From Argyresthia goedartella (Eukaryota > Arthropoda > Insecta > Lepidoptera > Argyresthiidae), in NCBI GenBank assembly GCA_949825045.1, contig OX463815.1, positions 33,657,356-33,721,355 of the forward strand: DNA of 64,000 bases. Reading direction: 5' to 3'. Below are positions 1 to 10,144 of this stretch, piece after piece. The notes under the pieces are model-generated. The model did no database searches. It was given only the letters and a program-made list of their open reading frames with translations, and was not told the DNA's origin. A program made the translations under genes and the position numbers. The stretch's first letter is position 1. Every line of letters begins with the position of its first letter.

Positions 1-1300
1 CCGCTAGATGTCTTGTGAGATGCGTTAAACACTGTTCGAAGTTTGGTTGTAGTTGAACTTTCTCTCAACACTCCATGATGTGGGAGAAAACACTGAAGAG
101 CTGATGTTGTGGTCTGTGATGGCGCCATGTGACCTTAATCTTCGTATTCTTTCATGAAATCTCGATACATGGTCGCTAGTTGTTGTTTTCTCTCCAGTCT
201 CTTTTCAAGTTGAAGAAATTGCGAGATGGCTATGTTTTTTGAATTGCCAAGTTTTCTCTCAAAATCCGAACATAAGGGCATCTGAACAATGTATTGTCCT
301 TGAGAATTACGCTGAACAGTCTTCTTGTAAAACTCTTCACATTGCTCTTCCCTTGGCTTATCCGGTTGCTGCTGGGAGATGTCTTCGGTTTCCCAAAAGC
401 GTGTTAGTTCTTGTAGGTCAATCAAAGTTACATTACAGCAGTATGATTTAGTTATGCTGCCACATAATATCCACCCCAACTGCGTTTGTTGTGCAATAGG
501 GGCTGATTGATTGCCTTTCAGTAAGCCGTCCAGAATTATTTCAGCGTACACTCCTGCCCCAAGTAAGAAATCTATGTTTTGAGAGATGTTATACTCCGGA
601 TCGGCGAGTTTTAAGTTGCTTAAATGAGGCCAGTTAGCCTTGGGGAATGACACGTTCGGTAAGTTGTTAGTTACTTTTTTCATAATCAGCGCTTGAGTTT
701 CAAACGTGTAATCCGAGTTAATTGATTTACAGTTTATTTGAAGCCTTCCTTTGCATTCCCCTGAAGATGATCCAATTCCATTGACGCTAGCATTAAATTT
801 CTTTCGGGGTAGTTTTAGAAGATGAACCGCCCTTTCCGAGATCAGGTTTACTTGTGCTCCTTGATCCAGAAGTCCGCGAAGATTTTGGTAAGTTCCGTCA
901 ATAGATTTAATATTCAATTGAACTGTTGTTAATAAAATCTCTTTATCGTTAGTTGGTGCGTGATTTGAAGTATTTGCTTGACCCGAATTGGATGATTGCT
1001 GAGTTGAGATGTTTATGTTTGCAGTTGTTTTCTTTGCGTAATGAAGCATCGTATGATGTTTCAAATTGCACTCTTTGCATGTTTTCGCTGATTTGCAAGC
1101 ATCCGAGCCGTGGCTAAAAAGACAGTTTTTGCATAAACGAAGTTTCGCAATTGTGCCGTTTCTTTTCGCTGTATCCATGTCGACGAACTTCGGACATTGC
1201 ATCAAAACATGATTTTCGTTGCATAAAGGACATTGTCCATAAGTTGTATGACAGATTTTGTTAAATGTTGGTTTGTAGTCAAAATGTTTTTTTTCTTGAG
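1..1300 (-). pseudogene. pol region of BEL/Pao element: zinc knuckles, protease, start of RT
   Basis: Open from about 1300 to 138. It begins with Cys/His knuckles (CPLCNENH, then CKNCLFSHGSDAC and CKECNLKHH), followed by a DUF1758-type aspartic protease with the active-site segment GLLDQGAQVNLIS. A TAA at 135-137 interrupts it; the same frame then resumes with the conserved start of the Pao RT domain (LPHHGVLRESSTTTKLR) up to the window edge. The protease active-site Asp is present. The nonsense codon separates protease from RT, so no full polyprotein can be made. Confidence 0.82.
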
Positions 1301-2526
1301 TTTGTTTATTCGATGGATGGATGGATGGATGGAGAAGGGCTTCGTTGAGTTTTCTTTTCTTGTGCTTTTCTTTGCTTCAAAGGCGAGAAATGCTCCCTCC
1401 AAATATTTTAAAAATTCTTCAAGTTTCGGAATCGCTCGTTGATCAACCCGAGTCTTCACATAGTCCTCATAGGAAGTTGCGTCCAGTTTTTGCGACATCA
1501 AATACACAATGATGGGGTCCCATGTTTGTACGTCTAGGCCGATATTCACGAAACCGTTGACAGCTTCGTTTATGACGTCATGCATCTTTTTTAAGTTGAA
1601 CGCGTCGCGTTGTTGTATGTTGGGCAAATGCATTATGGTGTTCATGAAGGTCACAAATTGCAGATGACGATTGTCGTATCTTTGCACTAAAAGTACCCAG
1701 CATGAATCGTAGTTATCCGCGCTGATCGATAGGTGTTGAACAATCCTCTCAGCTTCACCATGAAGTTTCGTCTTTAGATGCTGCATCTTTTGCGCCTTGT
1801 TTATAGTGGGGTTGTTGTGGATTATTTCCGTAAATAGATCTTTAAAAGAAATCCACTGTCTGTAGTCTCCTTTAAATTCCGGTATGTCGACTCGCGGCGC
1901 AGAGTGCTGATAGTGCATTGTTGAATGTAGTTTGTTTTTTAGTTGTTTGCGTAATTGTTCATAATCCTGTTCGCCTTTCAGGAAAAGACAGTTGTATGCC
2001 TCACACTGGACCCCCGCCAGACTTGCCTCAATCTCACAGTGCAGTTTGTCGACAGGTTCCCATTTCGACTTTAAGATGGCTAAACAATCTTCCAGTTCCC
2101 ATTTTTCAGTGATCGACTGAAAATCGATTTTCGCCATGGCGCGATCAAGCGCTTTGATGTTAATTTCTTGCTTGAACATAAGTAAGTTGATGTTGTTTTC
2201 ATTAGCCTCTGGGATCCCCGCCAAATCAAAGTTGATGTTGTAGTCGGTAGGGGTTGGTTTTAACCCTTGAAGAACTTGCAGTTTCTTCAAAATGTCATCT
2301 TTCGTTTTTTCATACATTTTCTTAGTCATAGCATAGACGTCATCGGTAAAGTACTTGATGTTCTTTTCAGGAACCGTGGCCTCAATTGTTCCATGCCTTT
2401 CTTCAAACTCCTGCCAGTAGTCGTCGAATTTGGAGAGCGTATTCGATAGGTAGTCCTTAGTCTTCCTTGTTTGAATTTGTTAAAAAGTTCAAGTTGTAAA
2501 GTTAGATGTTCCATGATGTTCCTCAA
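1202..2526 (-). pseudogene. gag-like region of BEL/Pao element (DUF1759-like)
   Basis: Structural gag-like protein that would form the retroelement particle. The main open stretch (1202-2329) has the helical DUF1759 pattern, including the signature around FKGDYRQWISFKDLF. A second open stretch in another frame (2326-2526) holds the N-terminal part, and the frames switch near 2465, where a stop lies just upstream in the main frame. Towards its C-terminal end the frame is lost again around a (GATG)n microsatellite at about 1313-1334 and an A-rich run. So gag carries frameshifts at both ends. Family assignment is firm; activity is excluded by the breaks. Confidence 0.8.
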
Positions 2527-2572
2527 TTTTGAACGCTCAGGGATTCGGCGAAGTTTAGTTGTCCTCCTTTCC

Positions 2573-2670
2573 CGTCCTGCAGTTCACAGTAACGCGAAAA
2601 GGTAAAGTTGTTATTGTTTGTTCACATTCACGTCCTGCAGTTCACAGTAACGTGAAAAGGTAAAGTTGTT
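2573..2670. repeat. 58-bp tandem duplication in leader of BEL/Pao element
   Basis: The segment starting CGTCCTGCAGTTCACAGTAA at 2573 recurs at 2631. It lies just upstream of gag, in what should be the 5' leader. Confidence 0.75.
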
Positions 2671-2685
2671 GTTGATTGAAGTAAG

Positions 2686-3500
2686 TAGTTTCAGTTCAGA
2701 GCTCGCTGGATAATGGATGCAAGTGATCACGGCCGTGAATCTCAATCCCCTCCGTCCCTGCACCGATGTTTACGACTTCTCAATTCAATTCGGTGATTCC
2801 GCTGGTGGAGGCCGAAAGAACCGATCCGTTATCAGTGAGGAATAGAAGGAACAAAGAATCGCTTAGTTTGTGGCACTTGCTTCTCGATGCTCGAAGGACC
2901 ATAAAGATGTACGGTGTAGTGGCCGCACGTCTTGAAGATGTTATCGGAAGTTATGTTTAAGCTCTGGTAGCTATGATGGGTTCTTGTAGTTGTTGTAGTT
3001 AGTTAGAGAAAGATCACCAAAGTTCAGTAAAGCACTATATTGTCACTTAATAACACGAAATACAGATAAATTAGGCAAGTCTTTCTTGGTAGATGTTAAC
3101 CCGATCAATATCGTATTGCTACTGCTTGTTTTTGTATAGGTACTAACGTCATGCTAAGTGCAACGCTAACAAATTAAAAGTAGGTCGTTATTAATTATGT
3201 ACAAACTGTACAGTGTTTGTCTTATTCTTGACAGTGGTGTGACCGGGACCGTTTATGGGCTTATCTACGTGCTTTTCCTTGGAGATTCTGCCGGTATATC
3301 CTGCGGGAAACATAGTTTTTTGTTCGATGTATCCTACAAGATTTACGAGCGTCGTTTTAGCCGGAGAACACTCGTTATACGGCTGGCATACCACCACACT
3401 CCAAGACAACAGTCACTCTTCTTCTTTCCACTAATCTTTAAACGAGCAAATTATTACTGAATTATTGAATTTGTTTACGGCAACGTCATAGGTATTAATT
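2686..3500. other. Probable leader/5' LTR zone, boundaries unresolved
   Basis: No coding exon seen. The position relative to gag suggests the untranslated leader and 5' LTR of the BEL/Pao element, but I cannot pick a TG...CA pair or a tRNA primer site with confidence. Confidence 0.35.
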
Positions 3501-3507
3501 TACATTG

Positions 3508-3707
3508 ACGTTGGCGCAGAGGTTGTGGCTCTGCCTACCATGCGAGAGGTCCCGGGTTCGATCCCCAAAAAACCCCGAGTCTTGGATGTTTATATGTGTG
3601 TGACGTCGCTGTTTCTGGTTCCCACTACACAGGGTAACCTAGTGTGGGGCCAGATGCAATGAATGTGCCTGTATGTAAATGTTTATGTTTTATGTGTTTA
3701 TGTGTAT
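3508..3707 (+). repeat. SINE family 1 (tRNA-headed)
   Basis: Pol III box A-like TTGGCGCAGAGGTTGTGG and box B GGTTCGATCC, followed by the family tail with CCTAGTGTGGGGCCAGA. This is the best-spread SINE here, with about nine copies. Confidence 0.85.
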
Positions 3708-3805
3708 TATGAATCTCGTGTTTAGCGCAACTTTTGGGTGATACAGAAATAAATACAGCAGATTAATTGAGCCACCTATTAATAGTAGATACATAGTTTT
3801 CTGAC

Positions 3806-3894
3806 CTCTGGAAGAACGAAGATCCAAACGTGAAGACAAAGGCTCCGGTTCATCTTGCAGCACGCTACCAGCTCGCCTGCCGGACAACCCCAAC
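3806..3894 (-). CDS. Exon K of PDZ gene (Syd-1/RhoGAP100F-like), last exon in window
   Basis: 89-bp exon. The acceptor reads TTGGTTCAAG then GTTGGGG; the donor reads AGAG then GTCAGA. It enters in phase 2 from exon J (AG+G = Arg) and leaves in phase 1. The encoded stretch is short and charged (LGLSGRRAGSVLQDEPEPLS, then SRLDLRSSRG). It belongs to the disordered Ser/Arg-rich region after the PDZ domain. The gene must continue left of 3806, past the SINE and BEL/Pao element. Phase agreement with exon J is the main support; the exon is too short to recognise alone. Confidence 0.72.
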
Positions 3895-3949
3895 CTTGAA
3901 CCAAAAAATAAAAATTAGCTCTTAAAACTTTCTATCTATATAGGAAAAA

Positions 3950-4400
3950 GACGTCAATAATAGTAGTTTTATGTGACTGCTACATAATGGAGGGGATTTA
4001 TACTCGAGAGTGGGTTTATGAAACGAGCCGAAGGCGAGTTTCATAATAATATCACTCGATAGTTTTAATACCTAATTATGTACAGTTACATACACTAGTT
4101 TATCTACACACATATCATAAGCTCTCTTTGATGTGTTCAGGAACCGCATGTACGACCGACATTGTGGCATTTAGCTTGTTTGTTTAGCTTGTTCAGTAGT
4201 ACCAACTTCACAGACAAACTAGGGGCGGCACGCACGCGGGCTTCGGCGTTCGAAATTTGAATGTCATAATTTGACAAATTTTGGTACATTATGGTCATAA
4301 TGAGGAAGGATAAGGAATGAGTCTTTACCAAGAAGTATATCATTATGTTGGTCGTAACGTGTGGGTTTTGGACGCAGTGAAGAGGGTTTGTGATACGTGT
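3950..4400 (+). mobile_element. MITE family M1, copy 1
   Basis: About 450-bp dispersed element with internal palindromes (ACTCGAGAGTG pairing with CACTCGAGAGT, and TGAAACGAGCC-GAA-GGCGAGTTTCA). Full copies recur at 12770-13265 and, inverted, 30925-31450. No coding capacity. It ends about 25 bp from the donor of exon J. Confidence 0.8.
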
Positions 4401-4426
4401 GTATACAAAAAATCATTTATCCTTAC

Positions 4427-4889
4427 CTTTGCCCCGTATTCCTCACGTCACGCGGCAGGGAATTGAACTTCGATCCGATGTCGGTCCTTCCCAAAGTGCT
4501 ACTTCTGTAACCGCTCAGACCAGAATAGTAGGGCGTTCTAGAAGGAGCGGTGGCTTCTGTATCGGACGAATAGTCCAAGCTTCGGTTCCTTCTAGCCGTC
4601 CCAAACTTGCTGCTATATGACGGCAACCCCAAGCCACTAGTTCCATACTGGCCTAAAGTGGAACTTAAACCAGCACCAGATAATCCGCCCAAGCCAGAAC
4701 TGGTCAACCCTGAGCCAACTAAGCTGGATCCGGTCAAGCCACTCAGGCCAGTTGAGGATAAGCCAGACGGCAGGCCCTGGCTGGATAGGCCTGGGCCGCC
4801 GAGGCTTGGACCGCCTAGGCCTGAGCTCAGACCTGGGCCTGTCATCCCCACTCCGCCGTACCGCTGGTTGTATCTTGAGAGACTTGCTG
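4427..4889 (-). CDS. Exon J of PDZ gene: Gly/Ser/Leu-rich low-complexity exon
   Basis: 463-bp exon, the largest of the gene here. The donor is GGCAAAG then GTAAGG at 4426. The acceptor is a NAGNAG (TTCCAGCAG), so the exon can start at 4889 or three bases later, in frame both ways. It enters in phase 1 and leaves in phase 2. The first half is an imperfect repeat of GLSSGLGGPSLGG and GLTSSGLGG-like units; the second half is Ser/Arg-rich (RRNRSLDYSSDTEAT, SGYRSSTLGRTDIG). Likely a disordered linker between PDZ and downstream domains, with several Ser/Thr sites that could be phosphorylated (inference). The plus strand is also open here, but only as a shadow of the GC-rich repeat. Confidence 0.85.
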
Positions 4890-5335
4890 CTGGAACAAAA
4901 TATACAGTTATGCCTAAAAATATAACTGAGAAAAAGGAGCCAAGTTCGATAGAATGAATATGACTATATGTCGGCCTCCGACAAAATAATTGAGATCTAA
5001 TTTAAACGTGCGCCAAGTTCTGTAGATAATCCTGATATTCAATCAGGCCAGTTTTTCAATCCTTAGATAACGTTTATATCTCTGTTGATCAGAAGAATTT
5101 GTGTTTGTGAAATGTCAAATATAGCTATCTTTCTGTTTATCTGGGGACTGAAAAATCGCCCGTCAGTGATCAAATACGCTGATTGATATATGAATCTGTT
5201 ATATCTTTCCGTTTCCGGGAATGAAGTCCGTCCACTAAAATAGGCATGAAATGGGGTAATGGACCTCTTGGCGCCAAATTAACTTTCAGCGACCACCCTG
5301 GATGAGTTCTCCCCTCATATGTTTGTCAATGACTG

Positions 5336-5765
5336 TCCATTTTAGGGTTCCGTTCCCAGAGAGACGAGAGAATGGGACCCTAATACGAAGCAATTGCTGT
5401 TCGTCCGTCTGTCCGTCTATCTATCCGTCAGTGGGCTGTATCTCTTCAACAGTGGAAATTAGCACAGAAATACACATTCTGTTGCCGCTAGAGCGACAAA
5501 TAATAAATTACAGGCAATAAAAAATGGGGTACCTATACAAAAGCCATGTTTTGATATTCCTATATATAAATCCCTGTGAACTACCAAATCACCATGATGC
5601 AAATATCGATGGCGCAATAAGTTAATAGTTAGATCTGTAATCTTTAGAGTACCGAAACCAAGTTCGGACATTATTGATTTGTTTTTGTTTTATTATTATT
5701 TGTCTCGAACTATTCTTGTGCAAGGGTGCGGAACCCTTCCTCGCACTTGACCGATTGTTGATCCC
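5336..5765 (+). repeat. CCGT-type dispersed element (GGTTCCGT...GCACTTGACCG)
   Basis: Starts TTTTAGGGTTCCGTTCCC, has a (CCGT)n-like run, then TGTTGCCGCTA, and ends near GGAACCC...CTCGCACTTGACCGATT. Copies recur at 33625, 37985 (inverted), 54748 and 60695 (inverted). Non-coding. Common in Lepidoptera; class not certain. Confidence 0.75.
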
Positions 5766-5791
5766 TTGCAACTGCTAGAACAATATCTCAC

Positions 5792-5925
5792 CGCCACCAC
5801 CAGAAGCGGTGGATGCCTTCAGGCTTGAGCGTAGCAGGGAGTGTCGGCCAAAGTCTGAATGCGTCTCGGCTCGCGGCAACTGTTGCTCGGAGCCCGATCG
5901 TGGCACGCGCCCGCCGAATCGCGTG
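5792..5925 (-). CDS. Exon I of PDZ gene: Arg/Ser-rich exon
   Basis: 134-bp exon with acceptor TATTTTCAG then CACGCG and donor GGTGGCG then GTGAGA. Enters in phase 2 (CA+C = His), leaves in phase 1. Translation is open only in the phase set by exon H, and contains TRFGGRVPRSGSEQQLPRA and HSDFGRHSLLRSSLK, ending in a Gly run that passes straight into the Gly-rich exon J. Part of the disordered region C-terminal to the PDZ domain. GC-richer than the flanking introns. No catalytic motif. Confidence 0.8.
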
Positions 5926-6021
5926 CTGAAAATATTAATGACATTTCAAGTTATCTTCGATATAAACATGTGCGTGAAACTCTTCCTCTACCACCAAGTA
6001 TAGTTTCTTTGTCCTCTCCAT

Positions 6022-6116
6022 GTTAGGTTTGCTGGAAGAAATCTCTTGTTAGAGATAAGCTCGACTTTGTACATGTTCTTTCCTTTATATTAGTTTTGTT
6101 TTCACTGTTTTGTGCA
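6022..6116 (+). repeat. LINE 3' tail (CR1/Jockey-like family L8)
   Basis: Reads GGTTTGCTGGAAGAAATCTC, then AGATAAGCTCG and TGTGCAATAA. The same tail ends the RT-containing LINE at 34189-35543, which identifies this fragment. Confidence 0.75.
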
Positions 6117-6384
6117 ATAACGTGTTACAAGACAAGTATGGGAAAAGGTGGTCAGGCCACACTTGGAAATCTTCATACAAAAGTGCGGACGCGGCACACG
6201 CGCCACATTCCATGGCTCACAGTTAATTCTTAGTAAGACAACTGTAAAAACAAAGGGGTTGTTTTTAGTCCGTATAGCACACGAGCTGATGCCCGCTCAA
6301 TATATGGGGACCCGGACATAGGAGGGAGGTCTGACTCCTGGGCATGAGTAATTCCATTTTTTCCCCTCCAACAAAAAAAAAAAA

Positions 6385-6530
6385 ACGCGCCACATTCCGC
6401 TCTGCGTAAGCATACGCCGCCACACGCACGCATTGCTGAGTTTAAAGGACTGAGCCGGACCCAGGACAGGGTTGCCCAGCCGTTGCGCTCGAGTTCATTC
6501 ATTGTAGTTTTGATGTGACTTGTCTTGCTA
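6385..6530 (+). repeat. Dispersed ~150-bp repeat, copy 1
   Basis: Segment with CCACATTCCGCTCTGCGTA, ACACGCACGCATTGCTGAGTTT and GTTGCCCAGCC matches a second diverged copy at 9715-9890. No family recognised. Confidence 0.5.
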
Positions 6531-6687
6531 CTTGTTCTTTTTATAACCCCCCGCATTTGCACGCTCACCTAGCGCCTGAGCGGAGCAAAACAGTGATTAC
6601 AAGCAACCCTCAAATTTCCAATAAGGAATCGATGCAATGAGACAACATAAACCAGTAAAACACGAAAAGTATAAAAACTCCACTTAC

Positions 6688-6849
6688 TGTCCAGTCATCT
6701 CGTACCTCCCACTGTCCGTCGGGTAGTAAGAGTGAACCTTCTCTGCTAGACTCTCCAGAGTATTGGGGTACGACCGCTCATACGGTACAAAGTGTTGCGT
6801 GGATGACGACTTCGGCTGTTCCGTTATGACAGGAGGTGGCGGACGGTAG
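6688..6849 (-). CDS. Exon H of PDZ gene: Tyr/Ser/Pro-rich exon
   Basis: 162-bp exon. Acceptor CTGTCCACCAG then CTACCG; donor GGACA then GTAAGTG. Phase 2 in, phase 2 out, joining exon G (AG+C = Ser) to exon I (CA+C = His). Encodes YRPPPVITEQPKSSSTQHF, then YERSYPNTLESLAEKVHSYY and PTDSGRYEMTG. The tyrosine-dense, proline-rich content suggests a regulatory linker; no domain is recognised. Codon content is clearly coding compared with the surrounding intron. Confidence 0.85.
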
Positions 6850-7292
6850 CTGGTGGACAGATTTTAGAAGAAAGTATTGACATTAATAATATAGGTTATT
6901 TGCTTCTGGCCCCACACGAGGATAAGCCGTATCGGGGGAACCAGAAACAGCAACAGCACAAACTTATAAAGATTGAAGACCCAGCGATTTGTATTCCAAG
7001 TGCGCTAAGTGACAGTCGAAGTCTTAGTGCAACTAGTACGAAGGCGGGCAACACTTTTATCTGAATAACTTTGACAATTCCATGTTCAACCTCCACTTAA
7101 AACCGAACCGAAATATTTAATAAATGAGATATGAGAATGAATCTTCCAATTGGTCCTTTCCCCTCACCTAAACAATCTTACAGACTACACAGTGCAGTAC
7201 AGTGTACGTGCAAGTGCGAGTACAAGTGCTTCTGAGTACAAGCCGGTCTTCTGTAGTCTAGACTACACCTAATTAAGAATGAGGTCGCAGTA

Positions 7293-8520
7293 AGAACTAA
7301 ACCTGCTGTCTCTAGAAGTAACCAAGCTCCATGTAGAATGGTCTTACAATGGCCTGAAATTGTTGTAAGCGCGTTTGAGTCAGAGGACAACCCAACTATC
7401 TGCAGCCGAATTCGATCCCCCGTTCCTGCCTCCGAAGGAATTAAGCCTGCTGTCTCAAGAAGTAACTCTCCTCCAAGAAGAGTGGTCCGAAGGTGGCCTG
7501 GGGTTGAAGTAGCTGTCTAGCACGGCGGTCTCAGGGGACATCGCACCTATCTGCAGCCGACTTCAATCCAACGTTCGTAACGCCGAAGGAACTAAGACTG
7601 CTATCTCAAGAAGTAACTCACCTCAGAGTAGACTGGTCCAACTTTGGCCTGGAGTTATAGTAGATGTCTAGGATGGCGGTGTCAGGAGACAACGCACCTA
7701 TCTGCAGCCGACTTCGTTCCCCCGTGCGTACCGCCGAAGGAACTAAGCCTGCTGTCTCTAGAAGTAACTCACCTCCAAGTAGAGCGGTCTGACGGTGGCC
7801 TGGAGTTGTAGTAGATGTCTAGCGCGGTGGAGTCAGGGGACAGTGCACCGAGCTGCAACTGACTTCGTTAACCCATTCCAGCCTCCCAAGGAACTAAGTC
7901 TGCTGTCTCTAGAAGTAACTCTCCTCCCAGAAGAGTGGTCCGACGGTGGCCTGGAGTTGTAGTAGATGTCTAGGATGGCGGTGTTAGGAGACAACGCACC
8001 TATCTGAAGCCGACTTCGTTAACCCATTCCAGCCTCCCAAGGAACTAAGTCTTCTGCCTCTAGAAGTAACTCTCCTTCAAGAAGAGTGGTCCGACGGTGG
8101 CCTGGAGTTGTAGTAAATGTCTAGCGCGGTGGAGTCAAGGGACAGTGCACCGAGCTGCAACCGACTTGGTTAACCCATTCCAGTCTCCCAAGGAACTAAG
8201 ACTGCTGTCTCTAGAAGTAACTCACCTCAAAGTAGAGTGGTCCGACATTGGCGTGGAGTTGTAGTAGCTGTGTAGGATGGCGGTGTTAGGAGATAAGGCA
8301 CCTATCTGCAGCCGACTTCGTTCTCCCGTTCCTACCACCGAAGGAACTAAACCTGCTGTTTCTTGAAGTAAATCACCTCGAAGTAGACTGGTCTGACGGT
8401 GGTCTAGATTTGTAGTAAATATCGGGCACGATGGAGTCAGAGAACCTTTCTGCAGCCGACTTCATTCCCCCGTTTCTACCGGCGAAAGAACTAAGCCTGA
8501 TGTCTCCAGAAGTAACTCAC
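7293..8520 (-). repeat. Tandem array of eight ~151-bp units copied from the end of exon G plus its donor
   Basis: Units start at 7293, 7437, 7588, 7739, 7890, 8041, 8192 and 8343; exon G itself (8521-8679) is the ninth. Most steps are exactly 151 bp, the others 144. On the minus strand each unit holds the last ~95 bp of exon G, the splice donor and ~36 bp of intron, then runs into the next unit. Exon-like parts at 7622, 7739-, 7890- and 8192- stay open in the exon G frame (pattern RLQIGALSPnTAIL-IYYNSRP). Donors GTGAGT survive in the units ending at 7622, 7773 and 8226, and a weakened GTGATT at 8377; in three others GT has become GA. Unit types alternate (ATGGCGGTGT versus GCGGTGGAGTCAGG), giving a ~302-bp higher-order period. 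Confidence 0.85.
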
Positions 8521-8679
8521 CTCCAAGTAGAGTGGTCTGACGGTGGCCTGGAGTTGTAGTAGATGTCGAGCGCGGTGGAGTCAGGGGACAGCGCACCTAG
8601 CTGCAGCCGACTCCGTTCTTCTCGGCCGTCACCGACTGGGCGCACGTTGCTGCCTCCCACGGAACGCAGTGTGCCGTGT
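8521..8679 (-). CDS. Exon G of PDZ gene (parent of the 151-bp array)
   Basis: 159-bp exon. Acceptor AAATTTTGTCCAG then ACACGG; donor TACTTGGAG then GTGAGTTAC. Phase 2 in and out, matching exons F and H. Encodes HGTLRSVGGSNVRPVGDGRE, then ERSRLQLGALSPDSTALDIY and YNSRPPSDHSTW. The last two thirds have been amplified towards the 3' side of the gene as the 7293-8520 array; only this copy has the complete exon with its own pyrimidine-rich acceptor, so it is taken as the functional one. Confidence 0.85.
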
Positions 8680-8850
8680 CTGGACAAAATTTGTTATAAT
8701 TTAGCGGAAGAAATTGAAAATCTTCCGCCCATATCAAAATGTTACCCTTCCGCACCGAATTTCTACCACATCCTAATACAGGATGATTGGTTAATCGATA
8801 AATATAATTTGAGAGATTAAGGAAGGGCCCTCATTTCCAGTATATTTAAC

Positions 8851-8920
8851 CCTATAATATCCTATACGAAAATTTTATTTCTAACCCTATAATATCCTAT
8901 AAGAAAATTTTATTTTCTTC
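8851..8920. repeat. Two ~36-bp tandem copies in intron
   Basis: AACCCTATAATATCCTATA(A/C)GAAAATTTTATTT occurs twice in a row about 170 bp upstream of the exon G acceptor. Confidence 0.7.
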
Positions 8921-9292
8921 GGGTATCGAGTAACTTAGGTTTTTAACCATTTTTTTTTTCAAATTTGTCATGAAATTAATTACGAAAAAATTAAACTAAA
9001 ATTTTTATTGTTCAAGAAATAAACATATAATGTAACATAGTATAAGCTGAGGCCTTTTTTTAAGTAAAAAATATCTGTGCCAGGAGACCACGCCCCCTCT
9101 TTCCAAGTCATTTTAGTTAAATAATAAGAACATTACATATACATGTGATGTGATTGTGTGGAATAGCTTAAAGCTAATACATCAATCTTAATTTTGATTC
9201 AGTGAACCCATCAACTCGCGTGATGAGAAAACTTAAACAGACCACAAATGCAGGAGTACTCCAGAAAATGTTAAAATATAAAGTGATCTTAC

Positions 9293-9422
9293 TGCGAGTA
9301 AAGTCCATCGACGCGGTCTCGCTCCCGTTCGTCGTCGTCGCGGCAGTCCCGCTTCAGCACCACCACCGGAGGCGCCTTATGCTCCGAGCGAGGGAGCGAC
9401 GGCGAGCCGGGACCGGCTTTAC
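9293..9422 (-). CDS. Exon F of PDZ gene, just after the PDZ domain
   Basis: 130-bp exon with acceptor CATTCGTTCCAG then GTAAAGCC and donor TCGCA then GTAAGATC. Phase 1 in (G+GT = Gly), phase 2 out. Encodes KAGPGSPSLPRSEHKAPPVV and VLKRDCRDDDERERDRVDGL. Follows directly on the last strand of the PDZ domain and begins the low-complexity region; the acidic/basic run is typical of a flexible linker. GC content is far above the adjoining intron. Confidence 0.85.
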
Positions 9423-9460
9423 CTGGAACGAATGAGGTTTCAAGAAAAACACATAAACAT

Positions 9461-9700
9461 ACTCGGAGCTCCGTGGCCTAGATAGCTTCATGCTTGCTTC
9501 TCACACAGGAGATGTAGGTTCGAATCTGGTGCTGACCATGTACCGGTGAGATGAATTTATCTTAAGTGCATTATCGGACGCTCAGTGTTTCAGATGGCAC
9601 GTTAAGCTGTAGGTCCCAGCTGGCATCGTTACTTGGTAGTACTCGTAGTAGTCGTAATACCCCTCCACCAACCCGCAATGAGGCAGTGTCACGCCCGGTG
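9461..9700 (+). repeat. SINE family 3 (tRNA-headed)
   Basis: Head GAGCTCCGTGGCCTAGATAG with box B-like GTAGGTTCGAATC, then GTACATTATCGGACG-like body and CCCCTCCACCAACCCGCA. Starts about 40 bp upstream (transcript sense) of exon F. Confidence 0.75.
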
Positions 9701-9714
9701 ATCTACATAGAAAA

Positions 9715-9890
9715 GATCGCGCTCGGTCGCACACACCCAGCCACATTACTTTCCGCGTAGGCACAAGCTACCACACGCACACATTGCCGAGTTTTGGAGC
9801 GCAGATAGAAGCAGTGCGCAGAACGGGTTTGCCGATTGGCCCGGCTCGGTAGGCCGGCTGCGCACGAGTACATTCAAGTTGTGATGTGAA
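9715..9890 (+). repeat. Dispersed ~150-bp repeat, copy 2
   Basis: Diverged match to 6385-6530 (ACACGCACACATTGCCGAGTTT). Both copies lie in introns of the same gene. Confidence 0.5.
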
Positions 9891-10144
9891 GTTCTGTTGA
9901 ATCTTCCTCTATTTGTAAGCAACTGTCATCTTAGTTTACATTATTTTAAATACCTACTTGGGTAATATGTCCATGCCTACATGTATTTAATTTGAAGTTG
10001 AATGTGTCATCGAAACACAGGAGCGCTGAAAACAAATGCCTCATAGAATCGGTCATCCATCCATCTGCATTATCTGCCAGATGTAGCTTAGACACACGAT
10101 CTTAACGAGAATTTCCCATTTTGTACGGTGAATGTTTTACCCAC

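Larger units (their letters stand above)
1..2526 (-). mobile_element. BEL/Pao-type LTR retrotransposon, partial and decayed
   Basis: Minus-strand element with gag-like, zinc-knuckle, aspartic protease and the start of reverse transcriptase, in the order typical of the BEL/Pao group. It leaves the window at position 1 inside the RT domain, so integrase and the 3' LTR are not visible. Autonomous Pao elements usually carry one long gag-pol frame; here that frame is broken at least three times. It would lie in an intron of the host gene if that gene continues to the left. I could not fix an LTR edge or primer binding site between 2530 and 3500. Confidence 0.85.

Noticed and set aside
2500..3500. 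Exact 5' LTR of the BEL/Pao element
   Set aside because: No TG...CA pair with an adjacent primer site could be chosen over others without the 3' LTR for comparison.
4607..4957. Plus-strand Pro-rich open frame of 116 codons
   Set aside because: Complement of the Gly/Ser-rich exon J; minus-strand exon has donor, acceptor and phase agreement.
7293..8520. Array read as a run of alternative coding exons
   Set aside because: Copies lack the exon G acceptor, their internal CAG would give the wrong phase, and the unit junctions contain stops in the exon frame; kept only as a repeat with donor copies.
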